A stretch of DNA of 64,000 nt from Pseudomonas chlororaphis subsp. piscium (GTDB taxonomy: Bacteria > Pseudomonadota > Gammaproteobacteria > Pseudomonadales > Pseudomonadaceae), in the NCBI RefSeq assembly GCF_003850345.1, contig NZ_CP027707.1:3906001-3970000 (forward strand). The letters run 5' to 3'. Below, piece by piece: positions 34,705 through 44,737 of the stretch. The stretch's first letter is position 1. The number at the start of each line of letters is the position of its first letter. Position numbers and translations under genes: made by a program. Under the pieces are notes generated by a model. The model did not search any database, was not told the origin of the DNA, and saw only the letters and a list, made by a program, of their open reading frames with translations.

Positions 34705-35421
34705 ATGAACCCGACACTGCTGGAACGACCCGGTCTTTCCCAACCAGACGCTTCGAAGCACAACCTCCTGGAGCAAAGCCTCGGCCAACTGGCCTGCGAC
34801 ATCCCCGGCGCCAGCCGGGTGTTTCATGAGTTCAACCTGGACTTCTGCTGCGGCGGACAGAAAACCCTGCGCGACGCCGCCCTCGGCAAAGGCCTCGACC
34901 CGGTGCAGATCGCCGAGGCCCTGCACCTGCTGCAAGACAGCGCCGCCCGGCAGCACGACTGGCGCGACGAACCGAGCGAGCAACTGATCGCCCATATCCT
35001 CACCCGCTACCACGCCCGCCACCGCGAACAGCTGCCGGAACTGATCCGCCTGGCCTGCCGCGTGGAGCAGGTGCATAGCGCCCGCAACACCTGCCCCAAC
35101 GGCCTGGCCGACCACCTGCGGGACATGCAGCAGGAACTCGAAGGCCACATGCTCAAGGAAGAACAGGTGCTGTTCCCGATGCTGCAACAGGGCCTGGGCC
35201 GCCGGGCGGCGCCGCCGATCCATGTGCTGCGCCTGGAGCACGATCAGCATGGCGAGGCCCTGGAGAAGCTGCTGGTGCTGACCGACCACATCACCCCACC
35301 CGCCGACGCCTGCAACACCTGGCGCGCGCTGTACCGCGGGCTGAGTGAATTTCGCGACGACCTGATGCAGCACATCCACCTGGAAAACAACGTGCTGTTC
35401 GTCAACGCCCTGAATGCTTGA
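34705..35421 (+). CDS. ric: Iron-sulfur cluster repair di-iron protein (Ric/YtfE/DnrN)
   Basis: A 238-residue protein from the ATG at 34705. It has the N-terminal ScdA domain with the hallmark DFCCGGQKTL (C48, C49) and a hemerythrin-like C-terminal domain with di-iron His/Glu ligands (HARHREQLPELIRLA; HMLKEEQVLFPML; LRLEHDQHGEAL; HIHLENNVLF). It repairs FeS clusters and handles NO damage. NorR is divergent and a sigma54 promoter precedes it, so it should be NO-induced. In Pseudomonas the gene is often named dnrN. Confidence 0.93.
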   Translation: MNPTLLERPGLSQPDASKHNLLEQSLGQLACDIPGASRVFHEFNLDFCCGGQKTLRDAALGKGLDPVQIAEALHLLQDSAARQHDWRDEPSEQLIAHILTRYHARHREQLPELIRLACRVEQVHSARNTCPNGLADHLRDMQQELEGHMLKEEQVLFPMLQQGLGRRAAPPIHVLRLEHDQHGEALEKLLVLTDHITPPADACNTWRALYRGLSEFRDDLMQHIHLENNVLFVNALNA

Positions 35422-35433
35422 TCCCTGCCCTCC

Positions 35434-35457
35434 CGTGCCGGCCCTGTGGCTGGCACG
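35434..35457. terminator. Possible bidirectional terminator hairpin
   Basis: CGTGCCgGCC-CTGT-GGCtGGCACG forms a nine-pair stem with one mismatch between the convergent ric and 35463-35903 genes. No T-run follows, so its strength is uncertain. Confidence 0.5.
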
Positions 35458-35462
35458 CTCAT

Positions 35463-35903
35463 TCAGCCGTGCCAATAGAACATCGCCTTGGCCAGGACCA
35501 CGATCAGCAGCATGTGCCCCAGCACGCTGCGGCGGATCCAGCAGGCGCGGCCGGCGCTCAACCGCGCGGTCTTGAGCCAGTACGCCAGCAACAGGTAATG
35601 GCCGATGATGCTCAGGGCCAGCATGATCTTCAGGCTCAACAGGCTGGCGAAACTGCTGCCCAGGGGCTGGCTCAAGACGCCGCGATGCTGCCAGGCCAGG
35701 CCGATACCGGCGCCGTACAACAGCAGCACCACGCCATGCAGGACCTTGCGCGAACGCACCGCGATGGCCTGGTCCGCCGCCACCTGGGCGTCGCTCGCCA
35801 GTTGCCGGCGCGCGCTGTGCCAGATGCACACCTCGAAGAACAGCGTGCCGATAAAAGCGATGGCCGCCAGCAAATGCGTGACCACTAACCAGGGATAAAG
35901 CAT
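35463..35903 (-). CDS. CopD-like four-helix membrane protein of the NO cluster (paralogue 1)
   Basis: A 146-residue protein with four hydrophobic segments and His-rich ends (MLYPWLVVTHLLAAIAFIGT; FFEVCIWHSARRQL; GHYLLLAYWL; GHMLLIVVLAKAMFYWHG). It looks like the CopD/DUF2269-type cytochrome-b-like membrane proteins found near nnrS and nor genes. It follows nnrS by 29 bases and should be in its operon. A clear paralogue lies at 46263-46706 after moaD. The function is unknown; paired His on helices could bind heme (inference). Confidence 0.7.
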   Translation of the reverse strand: MLYPWLVVTHLLAAIAFIGTLFFEVCIWHSARRQLASDAQVAADQAIAVRSRKVLHGVVLLLYGAGIGLAWQHRGVLSQPLGSSFASLLSLKIMLALSIIGHYLLLAYWLKTARLSAGRACWIRRSVLGHMLLIVVLAKAMFYWHG

Positions 35904-35932
35904 TGCCCTTCTCCTTGCTCCGCATTCAGGGC

Positions 35933-37123
35933 TCAGCCCGGATGCCCGTCGACCCGTGCCCGCAGCAGCATCGGCCCGTAGCGCCAGACGTACAGGGCAA
36001 AGGCCAGGGCCCAGCACAGGCCCGCCAGCCACAACGCCGCCACCGGCAGCCAGAGCACCAGCAGCACCCGGCTGAGGCAGGCCAGATTGAGCAGGATGAA
36101 CGCCAGGGTCATGCCGGCCGGCGGCTCCAGCGGCCGCCCGGTGTGGCCCAGGCTGACCCGGGCGATCATCGCCAGGATCAGCCCGGCCATGGCGCCGATG
36201 GTCAGGCCATGCAGGGCCAGGCTGGGGTTCAGCGGCGCGCCGAAATGCCACAGCGCCATGCCCAGGCACGCCAGCGCCAGCCAGCCGTAGGCCAGGTGCA
36301 GCGACCACAGCAGCGGCACCCGCCACAGCCCGCGATCCTGCCAGCGCCACAACCGCAGCAGATGCGCGGCCGCCAGCAGCAGGAACAGCGCGCCGACCCA
36401 GGTATTGGCCACCAGCGCCGGCCCGGCGGCATACAGCAGCGCCACCAGCGCCGCCCCCACCAACACCAGATAATCGAGCCACGGCCAAGGCGCCACGGCC
36501 GCGACCCGACCGAGGCCGCGCTGGGTGAAAAACGGAATCACCCGCCCGCCGATCAGGCTCATCATCGCCGCCACCAGCCACAGGCCGCTCAACACGCCCT
36601 GGCGCTGCCAGCCTTCATGGCCTTGCAGCAGGCCAGCCACCGACAGGCCGTCGGCCGCGGCCAGCAACAGCAGCACCAGGACAATCGGGTAATTACGCTG
36701 CTGCCTCACCTTCCACAACATGCGCCCCATCAACCCGGCCAGCGCCAGGGGAAACCCCAGCTCCAGCACGGCCAGCAGCGGCCAGGGCACGCTGCCCAGC
36801 CAGGCCAGGCGCGCGGCCAGCCAGAGCAAGGCCAGGGCCGCCAGCGGCTTGCCGCTCAGGCCCGGCTGGCCGGTCCAGGTCTGCGCCGCGGTCAGCAGGA
36901 AGCCGGCGATGATCGCCAGGCCAAAGCCGAACAGCAGTTCGTGGCGGTGCCAGCCCAGCCAGCCCCCCGCCGGTTGCCAGTCGCCCAGGGCACCCTGTAG
37001 CGCCGTCAGCCACAGCGGCACCACCAACAGCGCCAGGACACATCCGGCGAGAAAAAACGGCCGGAAGGCCAGGCGTAACAGCGGCACGATCGCCATCGCT
37101 GCACGACGGTCAAGTACTTGCAT
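35933..37123 (-). CDS. nnrS: NnrS family heme-copper membrane protein
   Basis: A 396-residue protein with about 12 membrane segments, from the ATG at 37123 after AAGGAG. Family marks include RPFFLAGCVLALL, WHRHELLFGFG near residue 60, TWTGQPGLSG, GGRVIPFFTQRGLG and LHGLTIGAMAGLILAMIARV. NnrS proteins are controlled by NO and protect cells from NO-derived stress. An FNR-type box lies about 103 bases upstream. Confidence 0.93.
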   Translation of the reverse strand: MQVLDRRAAMAIVPLLRLAFRPFFLAGCVLALLVVPLWLTALQGALGDWQPAGGWLGWHRHELLFGFGLAIIAGFLLTAAQTWTGQPGLSGKPLAALALLWLAARLAWLGSVPWPLLAVLELGFPLALAGLMGRMLWKVRQQRNYPIVLVLLLLAAADGLSVAGLLQGHEGWQRQGVLSGLWLVAAMMSLIGGRVIPFFTQRGLGRVAAVAPWPWLDYLVLVGAALVALLYAAGPALVANTWVGALFLLLAAAHLLRLWRWQDRGLWRVPLLWSLHLAYGWLALACLGMALWHFGAPLNPSLALHGLTIGAMAGLILAMIARVSLGHTGRPLEPPAGMTLAFILLNLACLSRVLLVLWLPVAALWLAGLCWALAFALYVWRYGPMLLRARVDGHPG

Positions 37124-37219
37124 CAAGCCCACTCCTTTACCCAGCGCCCGACCCGGCGACGGTCGACACGCGGCGAATGAAATCCCCGGCCATCATCGGC
37201 CATTGGCGCGCCCTTGCCG

Positions 37220-37233
37220 TTGTCGCAAATCAA
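37220..37233. promoter_or_regulatory. ANR/DNR-like box before nnrS
   Basis: TTGTCGCAAATCAA fits the FNR-type consensus at eight or nine of ten positions. It is about 103 bases from the nnrS ATG and 300 from the small ORF on the other side. Confidence 0.6.
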
Positions 37234-37394
37234 GCTTGCCCGGGATGCGGCAGGCTGTTGTGCCCGCCGTCCTTTCTGGCAGTGCAAGGGCCGTGCCCCG
37301 GTGCCCGATCGCAGCCTGGAGCGGCCACAAGCCGGCGGGCCGGGGGTTCGGCCAGGACGGCGTTGGGGTTCGCCTTCCAGCGAGAGGGTCAAAT

Positions 37395-37411
37395 TGACTA
37401 TTCGCTAGTCA
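37395..37411. promoter_or_regulatory. Palindrome overlapping a possible promoter before dnr
   Basis: TGACTA-TTCGC-TAGTCA is a perfect six-base inverted repeat. TTGACT at 37394 could serve as a -35 for a promoter reading towards the small ORF and dnr, so the repeat may be an operator. The binding protein is unknown. Confidence 0.4.
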
Positions 37412-37542
37412 TTTACACCCTAAATCGCCAGGTCTTTTTGACCACGCCGTTGGAAATCCCCCGAATACAGGGGGCCTGGCGCCTGGCCCGGGTCTTGCTG
37501 AACACGGATCATCCCCATCCCTCCCGAATTACCGGAGCCATC

Positions 37543-37653
37543 ATGAATACCGCCGGAGCTGCCCTGAAAAAAGCCATCCAGCCACTGACGTGGTTTGTCG
37601 TCCTGGGCGCGATTCTCGCCCTCGCCAGCCGTGTCGCCCTGGACCTTGTCTGA
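37543..37653 (+). CDS. Small single-pass membrane protein (hypothetical)
   Basis: A 36-codon ORF after CCGGAG: a short N-terminus with two Lys, then one hydrophobic helix (TWFVVLGAILALASRVALDL). It lies 38 bases before dnr on the same strand, so it may be its operon partner. I do not recognise it. The helix and ribosome site favour a real gene, but the size means chance cannot be excluded. Confidence 0.5.
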   Translation: MNTAGAALKKAIQPLTWFVVLGAILALASRVALDLV

Positions 37654-37691
37654 CAGCCGCCCTCCTCCCCAAACCATAAGGATGAATATTC

Positions 37692-38375
37692 ATGGTGCTT
37701 CATCGCGTGCATCACCAGATCCTGCGCAGCCATCACCTGTTCGAGCCCCTGAACGAGGAACAGCTGGACGAGCTGATGGCGGCCAGCCAGTTGCTCAGCA
37801 TCGACAAGGGCGACCCGCTGTTCCGCCAGGGCGAGCCGGCCGAGGCCTTCTATTTCGTGATCGCCGGCGCGGTGAAGGTCTACCGCCTGACACCGGACGG
37901 GCAGGAGAAAGTGTTCGAAGTCATAGGCCCACGGCAGACCTTCGCCGAGGCCATGATGCTGATGGACACGCCGGACTATGTGGCCTCGGCCGAAGCCATA
38001 GGCCCGACCCAGCTCTATCGGCTGTCCAACGACACCTACCTGCGCCTGCTGCAAAGCAACAGCCGCCTGACCTTCGCCCTGCTCGGCAAGCTCTGCATGC
38101 GCTTGCACCAGCGGGTCAACGAGATCGAAACCCTGTCGCTGAAGAACGCCACCCACAGGGTGGTGCGGTATCTGCTGACGCAGTTGATGCAGTTGCAACC
38201 GGTGGAGCGCCGGTTCGAACTGCCGATGGCCAAGCAGCTGATCGCCGGCCACCTGGCGATCCAGCCGGAGACTTTCTCGCGGATCATCCGCCGCCTGATC
38301 GATGAAAAGATCATCAGCCAGGACGGCCGCCAGATCGTCATTCTCGACCGTCCGCGCCTGGAGCAATTCGAATGA
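37692..38375 (+). CDS. dnr: NO-sensing denitrification regulator DNR
   Basis: This 227-residue Crp/Fnr-family protein has a sensor barrel (GEPAEAFYFVIAGAVKVYRL), a dimer helix (LCMRLHQRVNEIETLSLKNA) and a winged helix with recognition helix HLAIQPETFSRIIRRL. It lacks FNR-type Cys. DNR binds heme and NO and activates nor, nir and nos promoters at FNR-type boxes. The position beside nor genes is as in P. aeruginosa and P. stutzeri. The stop overlaps the next gene (ATGA). Confidence 0.95.
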   Translation: MVLHRVHHQILRSHHLFEPLNEEQLDELMAASQLLSIDKGDPLFRQGEPAEAFYFVIAGAVKVYRLTPDGQEKVFEVIGPRQTFAEAMMLMDTPDYVASAEAIGPTQLYRLSNDTYLRLLQSNSRLTFALLGKLCMRLHQRVNEIETLSLKNATHRVVRYLLTQLMQLQPVERRFELPMAKQLIAGHLAIQPETFSRIIRRLIDEKIISQDGRQIVILDRPRLEQFE

Positions 38376-38566
38376 GCGCCGGGCCGGTCTGCCTGTATTG
38401 CCAACAGTCCAACCCGCCCCGGCAAAGCTCCTGCCGCCACTGCGGCATGCCCCTGCCGGCCACCGCGGCGCACGCCGAACAACGTCGGTTGCGGCGCTTC
38501 GGGTGGTTCTGCATCGGCCTGACAGTTTTCTGTGTGGCGATGTTTTTCTGGTTGCCACGCTCCTAG
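38372..38566 (+). CDS. dnrP: DnrP-like zinc-ribbon membrane protein
   Basis: A 64-residue protein with two CxxC pairs (VCLYCQQSNPPRQSSCRHC) forming a likely zinc ribbon, then one membrane helix at 43-60 (WFCIGLTVFCVAMFFWL). Its ATG overlaps the dnr stop. Proteins of this size and place are annotated as DnrP in Pseudomonas; the function is not known. Possibly a modulator of DNR or of NO-reductase assembly (inference only). Confidence 0.75.
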   Translation: MSAGPVCLYCQQSNPPRQSSCRHCGMPLPATAAHAEQRRLRRFGWFCIGLTVFCVAMFFWLPRS

Positions 38567-38945
38567 CGGACGCTTTTGCCTGGAACAACGCGTTGCCCGT
38601 TTTGCGGCCGCTACGCGCCCGATCGCAGCCTCGCAGGCTCGGCAGCGGCTACAAGACCGCGCATGGTTCTGGTCTCTACGTGTAGCCGCTGTCGAGCGCA
38701 GCGAGGCTGCGATCGAGGACGCAGTCCTCGCAAGGCCTGTGCACTGGATCTACCTGAAACAACGCATCGTCTGGTGGGCGGCATTCCGACGCAGTCCTCG
38801 CAAGGCCTGCACACCAGGTTTGCCTGGAACATTGAACCCTTCCCCCTCGCCTGCCCTAGCCAGCGAAGGTGTCCCAGGCGGCGGGCAACAGCCGATGGTC
38901 TCTTCGCTGGCGAGCCAGGCTCCTTCCGTCAAGGAGGGTTGCGCC
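38567..38945. repeat. REP-filled gap between dnrP and norD
   Basis: The 379 bases hold an inverted REP pair (38621-38652 GATCGCAGCCTCGCAGGCTC..., and 38680-38716 TGTAGCCGCTGTCGAGCGCA...), and two direct copies of GACGCAGTCCTCGCAAGGCC at 38719 and 38790. No gene is visible. Confidence 0.8.
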
Positions 38946-40781
38946 TCAAGGCTGGGTCAGCTGCCGATACAACTGCGGCAAACGCAGGGGCAGTTGCTCG
39001 GGCTGGCGGATCAGGGTGTAGCCATTGGCGCCGAACATGTACGGCAGGTAAGCCGCGGCCTCGCGGTCGATGGTGATGCAGAACGGCGTCAGCCCCTGGC
39101 GCCGTGCTTCCAGTACCGCCTCACGGGTGTCCTCGACGCCATAACGGCCTTCGTACAGGTCCAGGTCGTTGGGCTTGCCGTCGGTCAATAACAGCAACAG
39201 CTTGCGCTGGCGCTTGCAGCCAGCGAGCAGTCGGGTGGCCTGGCGAATCGCCGCGCCCATGCGCGTATAGAAACCCGGCTTGAGCCCCTGGATCCGTCCA
39301 CGGGTGTGGTCGTCGTAACGCTGGTGGAAAGCCTTGAGTTCCTGCATGCGCACCTGCTGGCGGCGCAGCGAGGAAAACCCGTACAGGGCAAAGTCATCGC
39401 CCAGCCCAGCCAGGGTTTCGCCGAACAGCAGCAGGCTGTCGCGGATCACCTCAATCACCCGGTGCTCATCGTTGAGGTGGGCGTCGGTGGACATCGAGAC
39501 ATCGGCCAGCAGCAGGCACGCCAGGTCGCGCCGGGTCTGGCGCTGCTCCATGAACAGGCCGCGCTCGGCACAGGCGCCATGGGCGCGTTCGACGTGAAAA
39601 TCCAGCCAGGCCTGCATATCCAGTTCCGCGCCCTGGGGCTGCTGGCGCAACCACTGGCGGTCGTTGCGCAGCTGCTGGAACTGCCGCCGCAGCAGCTGCG
39701 CCGAGGGCTTCAGGCGCGACGGCAGCGGCTGTGCCTGGCAGTCGCGTGGCACCAGCATTTGCAGGTTGACCAAGTCCTCCTGCAGCCGCCCTTTGCGGTA
39801 GTCCCATTCCGGCAGGTGAATGCCCTCGCCCAGGGGGATGTCGTCGACCTCCGCCGGCGGCAAATCCAGGTGCAGCTTGAGGCCGCCACCCTTGCGCAGG
39901 CGGGTGCGCGACAGGGTCAGCTCGTCCAGGTCGGCGGCGACCCGGGCCGCGTCCGGGTCTTCGCTGTCGTCGGCCCAGCGGTCCAGGTCCACATGCTCGG
40001 TCCAGCTGAACAGGTTCTCCAGGCGCACGATCAGCAGGCCGCCGTCGCGACTCTGGTCCTCGACCCGGCTGGCGCGCTTGCGCCCGCCCGGCTGCTCGCC
40101 GGCAGTGGTGGCCAGGTCTTCCGGCGAATCCTCAAGATCGGCGGCCAACGGGCTGGCCAGGTGCAGCGGCGGGTACAGCCACAACGGCACCGGCCAGGCC
40201 GCGCGTTCGCTGCGGGGAAACTCGGCGACGCTGCCGGGCTCGCGCAGGGCCTGGCACAAGGCCCGCTCCAGCGCGGCCTCGGGGCGGCTCAGCGAAGCCG
40301 GATCGGGGCGCAGTTGCAGGTGCGCCTCCACCAGCCTCTGGTAGCGATCCCGCAACGCCGGGTAACGCTGCAACAGGCGCCGGGTCCAGCGCTGATTGTC
40401 CCGGCCCCAATGGCGCATCGGCCCGGACTGCGCCGCCAGCAGGGCCAGCCAGCGATACAGTTCCTCGTTCAACGCCGCCTCGGGGAACACCGCGAGACTG
40501 GCCGGCAGGCGCAAATTGTCGGCGTCGCACCAGGCCAGGGGCAGTTGCCGGCAGGTGCCGGCGATCTGCTGCAACAGGCTGCGGCGCAACAGCAGGTCAC
40601 GCTCGCTGGCCGCCTCGACGCCGCGACCGTCCCCGCCCATGGCCCGCAACAGCAGGGCCAGGGAGCGTTGGCGCGGCGCCAGTTCGACCCGCGCCTCGGG
40701 AAAGTCCACGCTGGCGCGGCGGGTGATAAAGCGATGCCAGACACTGCCGACCCACTCTTCCAGTTCCAGGGTGAAGGCCAT
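38946..40781 (-). CDS. norD: Nitric oxide reductase activation protein NorD
   Basis: A 611-residue soluble protein with a C-terminal von Willebrand A domain (about residues 425-605). The MIDAS motif reads ADVSMST, and later blocks read KLLLLLTDGKPNDLDLYEGR and TPFCITIDREA. NorD acts with the MoxR ATPase NirQ to activate NorCB. Its start follows a 258-base stretch with a repeat after norB. Confidence 0.95.
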   Translation of the reverse strand: MAFTLELEEWVGSVWHRFITRRASVDFPEARVELAPRQRSLALLLRAMGGDGRGVEAASERDLLLRRSLLQQIAGTCRQLPLAWCDADNLRLPASLAVFPEAALNEELYRWLALLAAQSGPMRHWGRDNQRWTRRLLQRYPALRDRYQRLVEAHLQLRPDPASLSRPEAALERALCQALREPGSVAEFPRSERAAWPVPLWLYPPLHLASPLAADLEDSPEDLATTAGEQPGGRKRASRVEDQSRDGGLLIVRLENLFSWTEHVDLDRWADDSEDPDAARVAADLDELTLSRTRLRKGGGLKLHLDLPPAEVDDIPLGEGIHLPEWDYRKGRLQEDLVNLQMLVPRDCQAQPLPSRLKPSAQLLRRQFQQLRNDRQWLRQQPQGAELDMQAWLDFHVERAHGACAERGLFMEQRQTRRDLACLLLADVSMSTDAHLNDEHRVIEVIRDSLLLFGETLAGLGDDFALYGFSSLRRQQVRMQELKAFHQRYDDHTRGRIQGLKPGFYTRMGAAIRQATRLLAGCKRQRKLLLLLTDGKPNDLDLYEGRYGVEDTREAVLEARRQGLTPFCITIDREAAAYLPYMFGANGYTLIRQPEQLPLRLPQLYRQLTQP

Positions 40782-40845
40782 AAAACCTCCTTATTTCCAG
40801 TGCAAAAAAACGGTCCGCGGCTACACACCGCTGTCGTGCGTTGCC

Positions 40846-41006
40846 CTGTAGCCGCTGCCGAGCCTGCGAGGCTGCGATCGAGGTGGGCGGCACTCCGACG
40901 TAGTCCTCGCAAAGCCTGCGCACGCGGTTTACTTGAAAAACCGCATGGCCCGGTTTGCGGCCGCTGTGCTGCCGATCGCAGCCTCGCAGGCTCGGCAGCG
41001 GCTACA
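40846..41006. repeat. 161-base composite repeat with REP ends, copy B
   Basis: Same length and ends as 32723-32883; it lies between norD and norB, within a 258-base gap. The inserted repeat would be in the norB-norD transcript as a large fold. Confidence 0.85.
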
Positions 41007-41039
41007 TGGGATACGTGTCCCCAGCCGGCTAGCGGTCGT

Positions 41040-42470
<1,431 letters not shown>

Positions 42471-42911
42471 TCAGCCCTCCTTGTTTGGCGGCCAGCCATT
42501 GGTATTGATCTTCGAGCTCCACTTGAGGAACTCGGCGATGTCGTCGACCTCCTGCTGGCTCAGGTTGAATTGCGGCATGGCCCGGCGTCCGGGCACACCC
42601 AGGGGTTGCATCTTCATCCAGGCCTGCAGGAAGGGCTTGAAGCCCTCCTCGCCGCCGCGGCGCTGGAACACGTTGCCCAGCTCCGGCGCGAAGTACGCGC
42701 CCTCGCCCAGCAGGGTGTGGCAACCGATGCAGTTGTTCTGCTCCCAGACCGTCTTGCCGCGCACCACCGCCGCGCTCAACAGCGCGTCGTTGCTGCGCAC
42801 GGGAAAGGTCTGCTCCGTGTGATAGGTCAAGGCCAGGAAGATCAGGAAGAAGAACACACTTCCCCCGAAATAGATGTTCCTGGCCATGCCTTTGGTGAAG
42901 GTCTCCGACAT
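42471..42911 (-). CDS. norC: Nitric oxide reductase cytochrome c subunit NorC
   Basis: A 146-residue membrane-anchored c-type cytochrome: one helix at about 12-30 (NIYFGGSVFFFLIFLALTY), the heme site C61-x2-C64-H65 (CIGCH) with TLLGEGAYFAPELGNV, and the axial Met near residue 112 (RRAMPQFNLS). It passes electrons to NorB. A near-perfect FNR-type box lies 64 bases before the ATG. Confidence 0.97.
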   Translation of the reverse strand: MSETFTKGMARNIYFGGSVFFFLIFLALTYHTEQTFPVRSNDALLSAAVVRGKTVWEQNNCIGCHTLLGEGAYFAPELGNVFQRRGGEEGFKPFLQAWMKMQPLGVPGRRAMPQFNLSQQEVDDIAEFLKWSSKINTNGWPPNKEG

Positions 42912-42968
42912 GCTCGCTTCCTCTTGGCTTGGCCCGGCCATTCTAGGAAGCGCGGGGGGCAAACCCGC

Positions 42969-42982
42969 TTGATGGCAATCAA
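42969..42982. promoter_or_regulatory. Perfect ANR/DNR box before norC
   Basis: TTGATGGCAATCAA fits all ten consensus positions, centre about 64 bases upstream of norC; the standard DNR target of norCB. Confidence 0.9.
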
Positions 42983-43009
42983 GAAACGCCGATGGTTTTA
43001 CTCGGGTAT

Positions 43010-43270
43010 TCACAGGCTGAGGATCAGGCCCAGCAGCAAGGCCAGGGCCAGCGGCCAGCCGAGCAGCAGCCAGCGCCACAGGCGCGGCCCGTGGCGCAGC
43101 TCCATGAAGCCGTCGGCGATCAGCCAGGCCTTGGCCACCGCCAGCAGCAGGATCAGCAGCGCCACCCCGCGCGGCGCGCCCTGCCCCAGCCAACTGCCCA
43201 GCCATACCGTGCCGACGCTGAGGCCGGCCAGGGCGGCCCAACAGCTCAGCAAGAACCTGCCAACGGACAT
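43010..43270 (-). CDS. norF: NorF-like membrane subunit
   Basis: An 86-residue protein with three hydrophobic segments, from the ATG at 43270 (MSVGRFLLSCWAALAGLSVG). The block LLLAVAKAWLIADGFMELRH is the mark of the small cytochrome c oxidase subunit IV-like family that includes NorF. It follows norE by ten bases. NorE/NorF support NO reductase activity but are not in the purified enzyme. Confidence 0.8.
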   Translation of the reverse strand: MSVGRFLLSCWAALAGLSVGTVWLGSWLGQGAPRGVALLILLLAVAKAWLIADGFMELRHGPRLWRWLLLGWPLALALLLGLILSL

Positions 43271-43280
43271 GCGCACCTCG

Positions 43281-43880
43281 TCAATCCAGGACGTAGACCA
43301 GCGGAAACAGCAGCACCCAGACCAGATCGACCATGTGCCAATAGAGCACCCCGGATTCGAAGCCCGAAGGGTTGTCGACGCCATAGCGGCCACGCAGGCA
43401 GCGCTGCGCCAGCCAGGCGAAAATCAGCATGCCCAGCAGCACATGGAGGAAATGGAAACCGGTAAGGATCCAGTACAGGGTGAAGAAGGTGTTGTGCTCC
43501 AACCCCAATCCCAGGCCCAGCAGATGCCGGTACTCGCCGAGCTTGAGCAGCAGGTAGACCGTGGCCACCAGCAAGGCCGCCAGCAACAGCGCCGCGCCCT
43601 GGCGTGGTCGCGCCCGGCGCACCCGTTCCTGGGCCAGCGCCGCCAGCAGCCCGGCGCTGAGCAGGCTCAGGGTCATGGCCAGGCCGGTGGAACTATCGAG
43701 CAGTTGGCGGCTTTCGGCGAACAGCTGCGGCTTGAGCTGCTGGGTCACGGCGAACGCGAGGATCAGGATGGCGAACACCGACAGCTCGGCGAGGATGAAA
43801 AACCACATCGCCAGGTCCCCCGGCAGATGGCGCCGAGGGGTCTTATTAGTTACAGCAGCGGCTTCAGCCGAAGTGCACAT
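43281..43880 (-). CDS. norE: NorE, cytochrome c oxidase subunit III-like protein
   Basis: A 199-residue protein with five membrane helices, MWFFILAELSVFAILILAFA near the start and GFHFLHVLLGM and YWHMVDLVWVLLFPLVY at the end, typical of the subunit III family. Its ATG lies 17 bases inside the nirQ 3' end; no later start is suitable. Linked to NO-reductase function. Confidence 0.9.
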   Translation of the reverse strand: MCTSAEAAAVTNKTPRRHLPGDLAMWFFILAELSVFAILILAFAVTQQLKPQLFAESRQLLDSSTGLAMTLSLLSAGLLAALAQERVRRARPRQGAALLLAALLVATVYLLLKLGEYRHLLGLGLGLEHNTFFTLYWILTGFHFLHVLLGMLIFAWLAQRCLRGRYGVDNPSGFESGVLYWHMVDLVWVLLFPLVYVLD

Positions 43881-44655
43881 CGACCACGTCCATCAGCGCC
43901 GCCACCGTCACCGGGTCGTCGCTCAGGGGCTCGGCCAGGCACGCCAGGCAGGCTTCGCGCGGCGGCATGCCGGCGCCGATCATGCGCGCGGTGAAAATCA
44001 GCAGCCGGGTGGACGCCACCTCCTCCAGGTCATGCTGTTCCAGGCGGCGCAGGGCCTGGCCCAGCCCGACGATCTGCCGCGCCAGGGCGGCATCCACCTG
44101 CGCCTCGCGCTGCACGATGCGCTCCTCCTCGGCCGGCGGCGGATAGTCGAAGCGCATCGCCACGAAACGCTGGCGGGTGCTGGGCTTCATGCCCTTGAGC
44201 AGGTTCTGGTAGCCGGGGTTATAGGACACCACCAGCATGAAGGACGGCGGCGCCCGCAGCACTTCGCCGGTGCGTTCCAGGAACAGCTCGCGACGGCCGT
44301 CGGCCAGGGGATGCAGGACCACCACAGTGTCCTGCCGCGCCTCCACCACCTCGTCGAGGTAGCAGATGCCGCCTTCGCGCACCGCCCGGGTCAGCGGCCC
44401 GTCCTGCCACCAGGTGCCCTGGGCGCCGATCAGATGGCGGCCGATCAGGTCGGCGGCGCTGAGGTCGTCGTGGCAGGCCACGCTGTGCAGCGGCAGGTTA
44501 AGGCGGTGCGCCATGTGCTGGACAAAGCGGGTCTTGCCGCAGCCCGTGGGGCCTTTGATCAGCACCGGCATGCCGTGCCGCCAGGCCTGTTCGAACAGCG
44601 CCTGTTCATTGTTCAAGGGTTGATAGAAGGGTTCGCAAGCCGTTCCGAGATCCAT
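43864..44655 (-). CDS. nirQ: MoxR-type AAA ATPase NirQ/NorQ
   Basis: A 263-residue AAA+ protein with Walker A GPTGCGKT (35-42), Walker B ICYLDEVVEAR near residue 100 and the sensor block SYNPGYQ. It works with NorD to insert or activate metal in NorB. It heads the nirQ-norE-norF group, with an FNR-type box 89 bases upstream. Confidence 0.95.
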   Translation of the reverse strand: MDLGTACEPFYQPLNNEQALFEQAWRHGMPVLIKGPTGCGKTRFVQHMAHRLNLPLHSVACHDDLSAADLIGRHLIGAQGTWWQDGPLTRAVREGGICYLDEVVEARQDTVVVLHPLADGRRELFLERTGEVLRAPPSFMLVVSYNPGYQNLLKGMKPSTRQRFVAMRFDYPPPAEEERIVQREAQVDAALARQIVGLGQALRRLEQHDLEEVASTRLLIFTARMIGAGMPPREACLACLAEPLSDDPVTVAALMDVVDVHFG

Positions 44656-44737
44656 GGGCTACCTGATTCAACAGCGGGGTTCGGGGACCACGCTAAGGCG
44701 CCACGCAAGGGAGCGGCAAGCGAACCGGCGGGCAAAC

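Larger units (their letters stand above)
37124..37542. other. Gap between nnrS and the small ORF before dnr
   Basis: These 419 bases hold an FNR-type box (37220-37233), a 17-base palindrome (37395-37411) and a hairpin CCCCC-GAATACA-GGGGG (37458-37474). I see no convincing gene; the open frames here have no coding character. Confidence 0.6.

Noticed and set aside
35933..37132. GTG at 37132 as the nnrS start
   Set aside because: The ATG at 37123 has AAGGAG at the right distance; the GTG overlaps that ribosome site.
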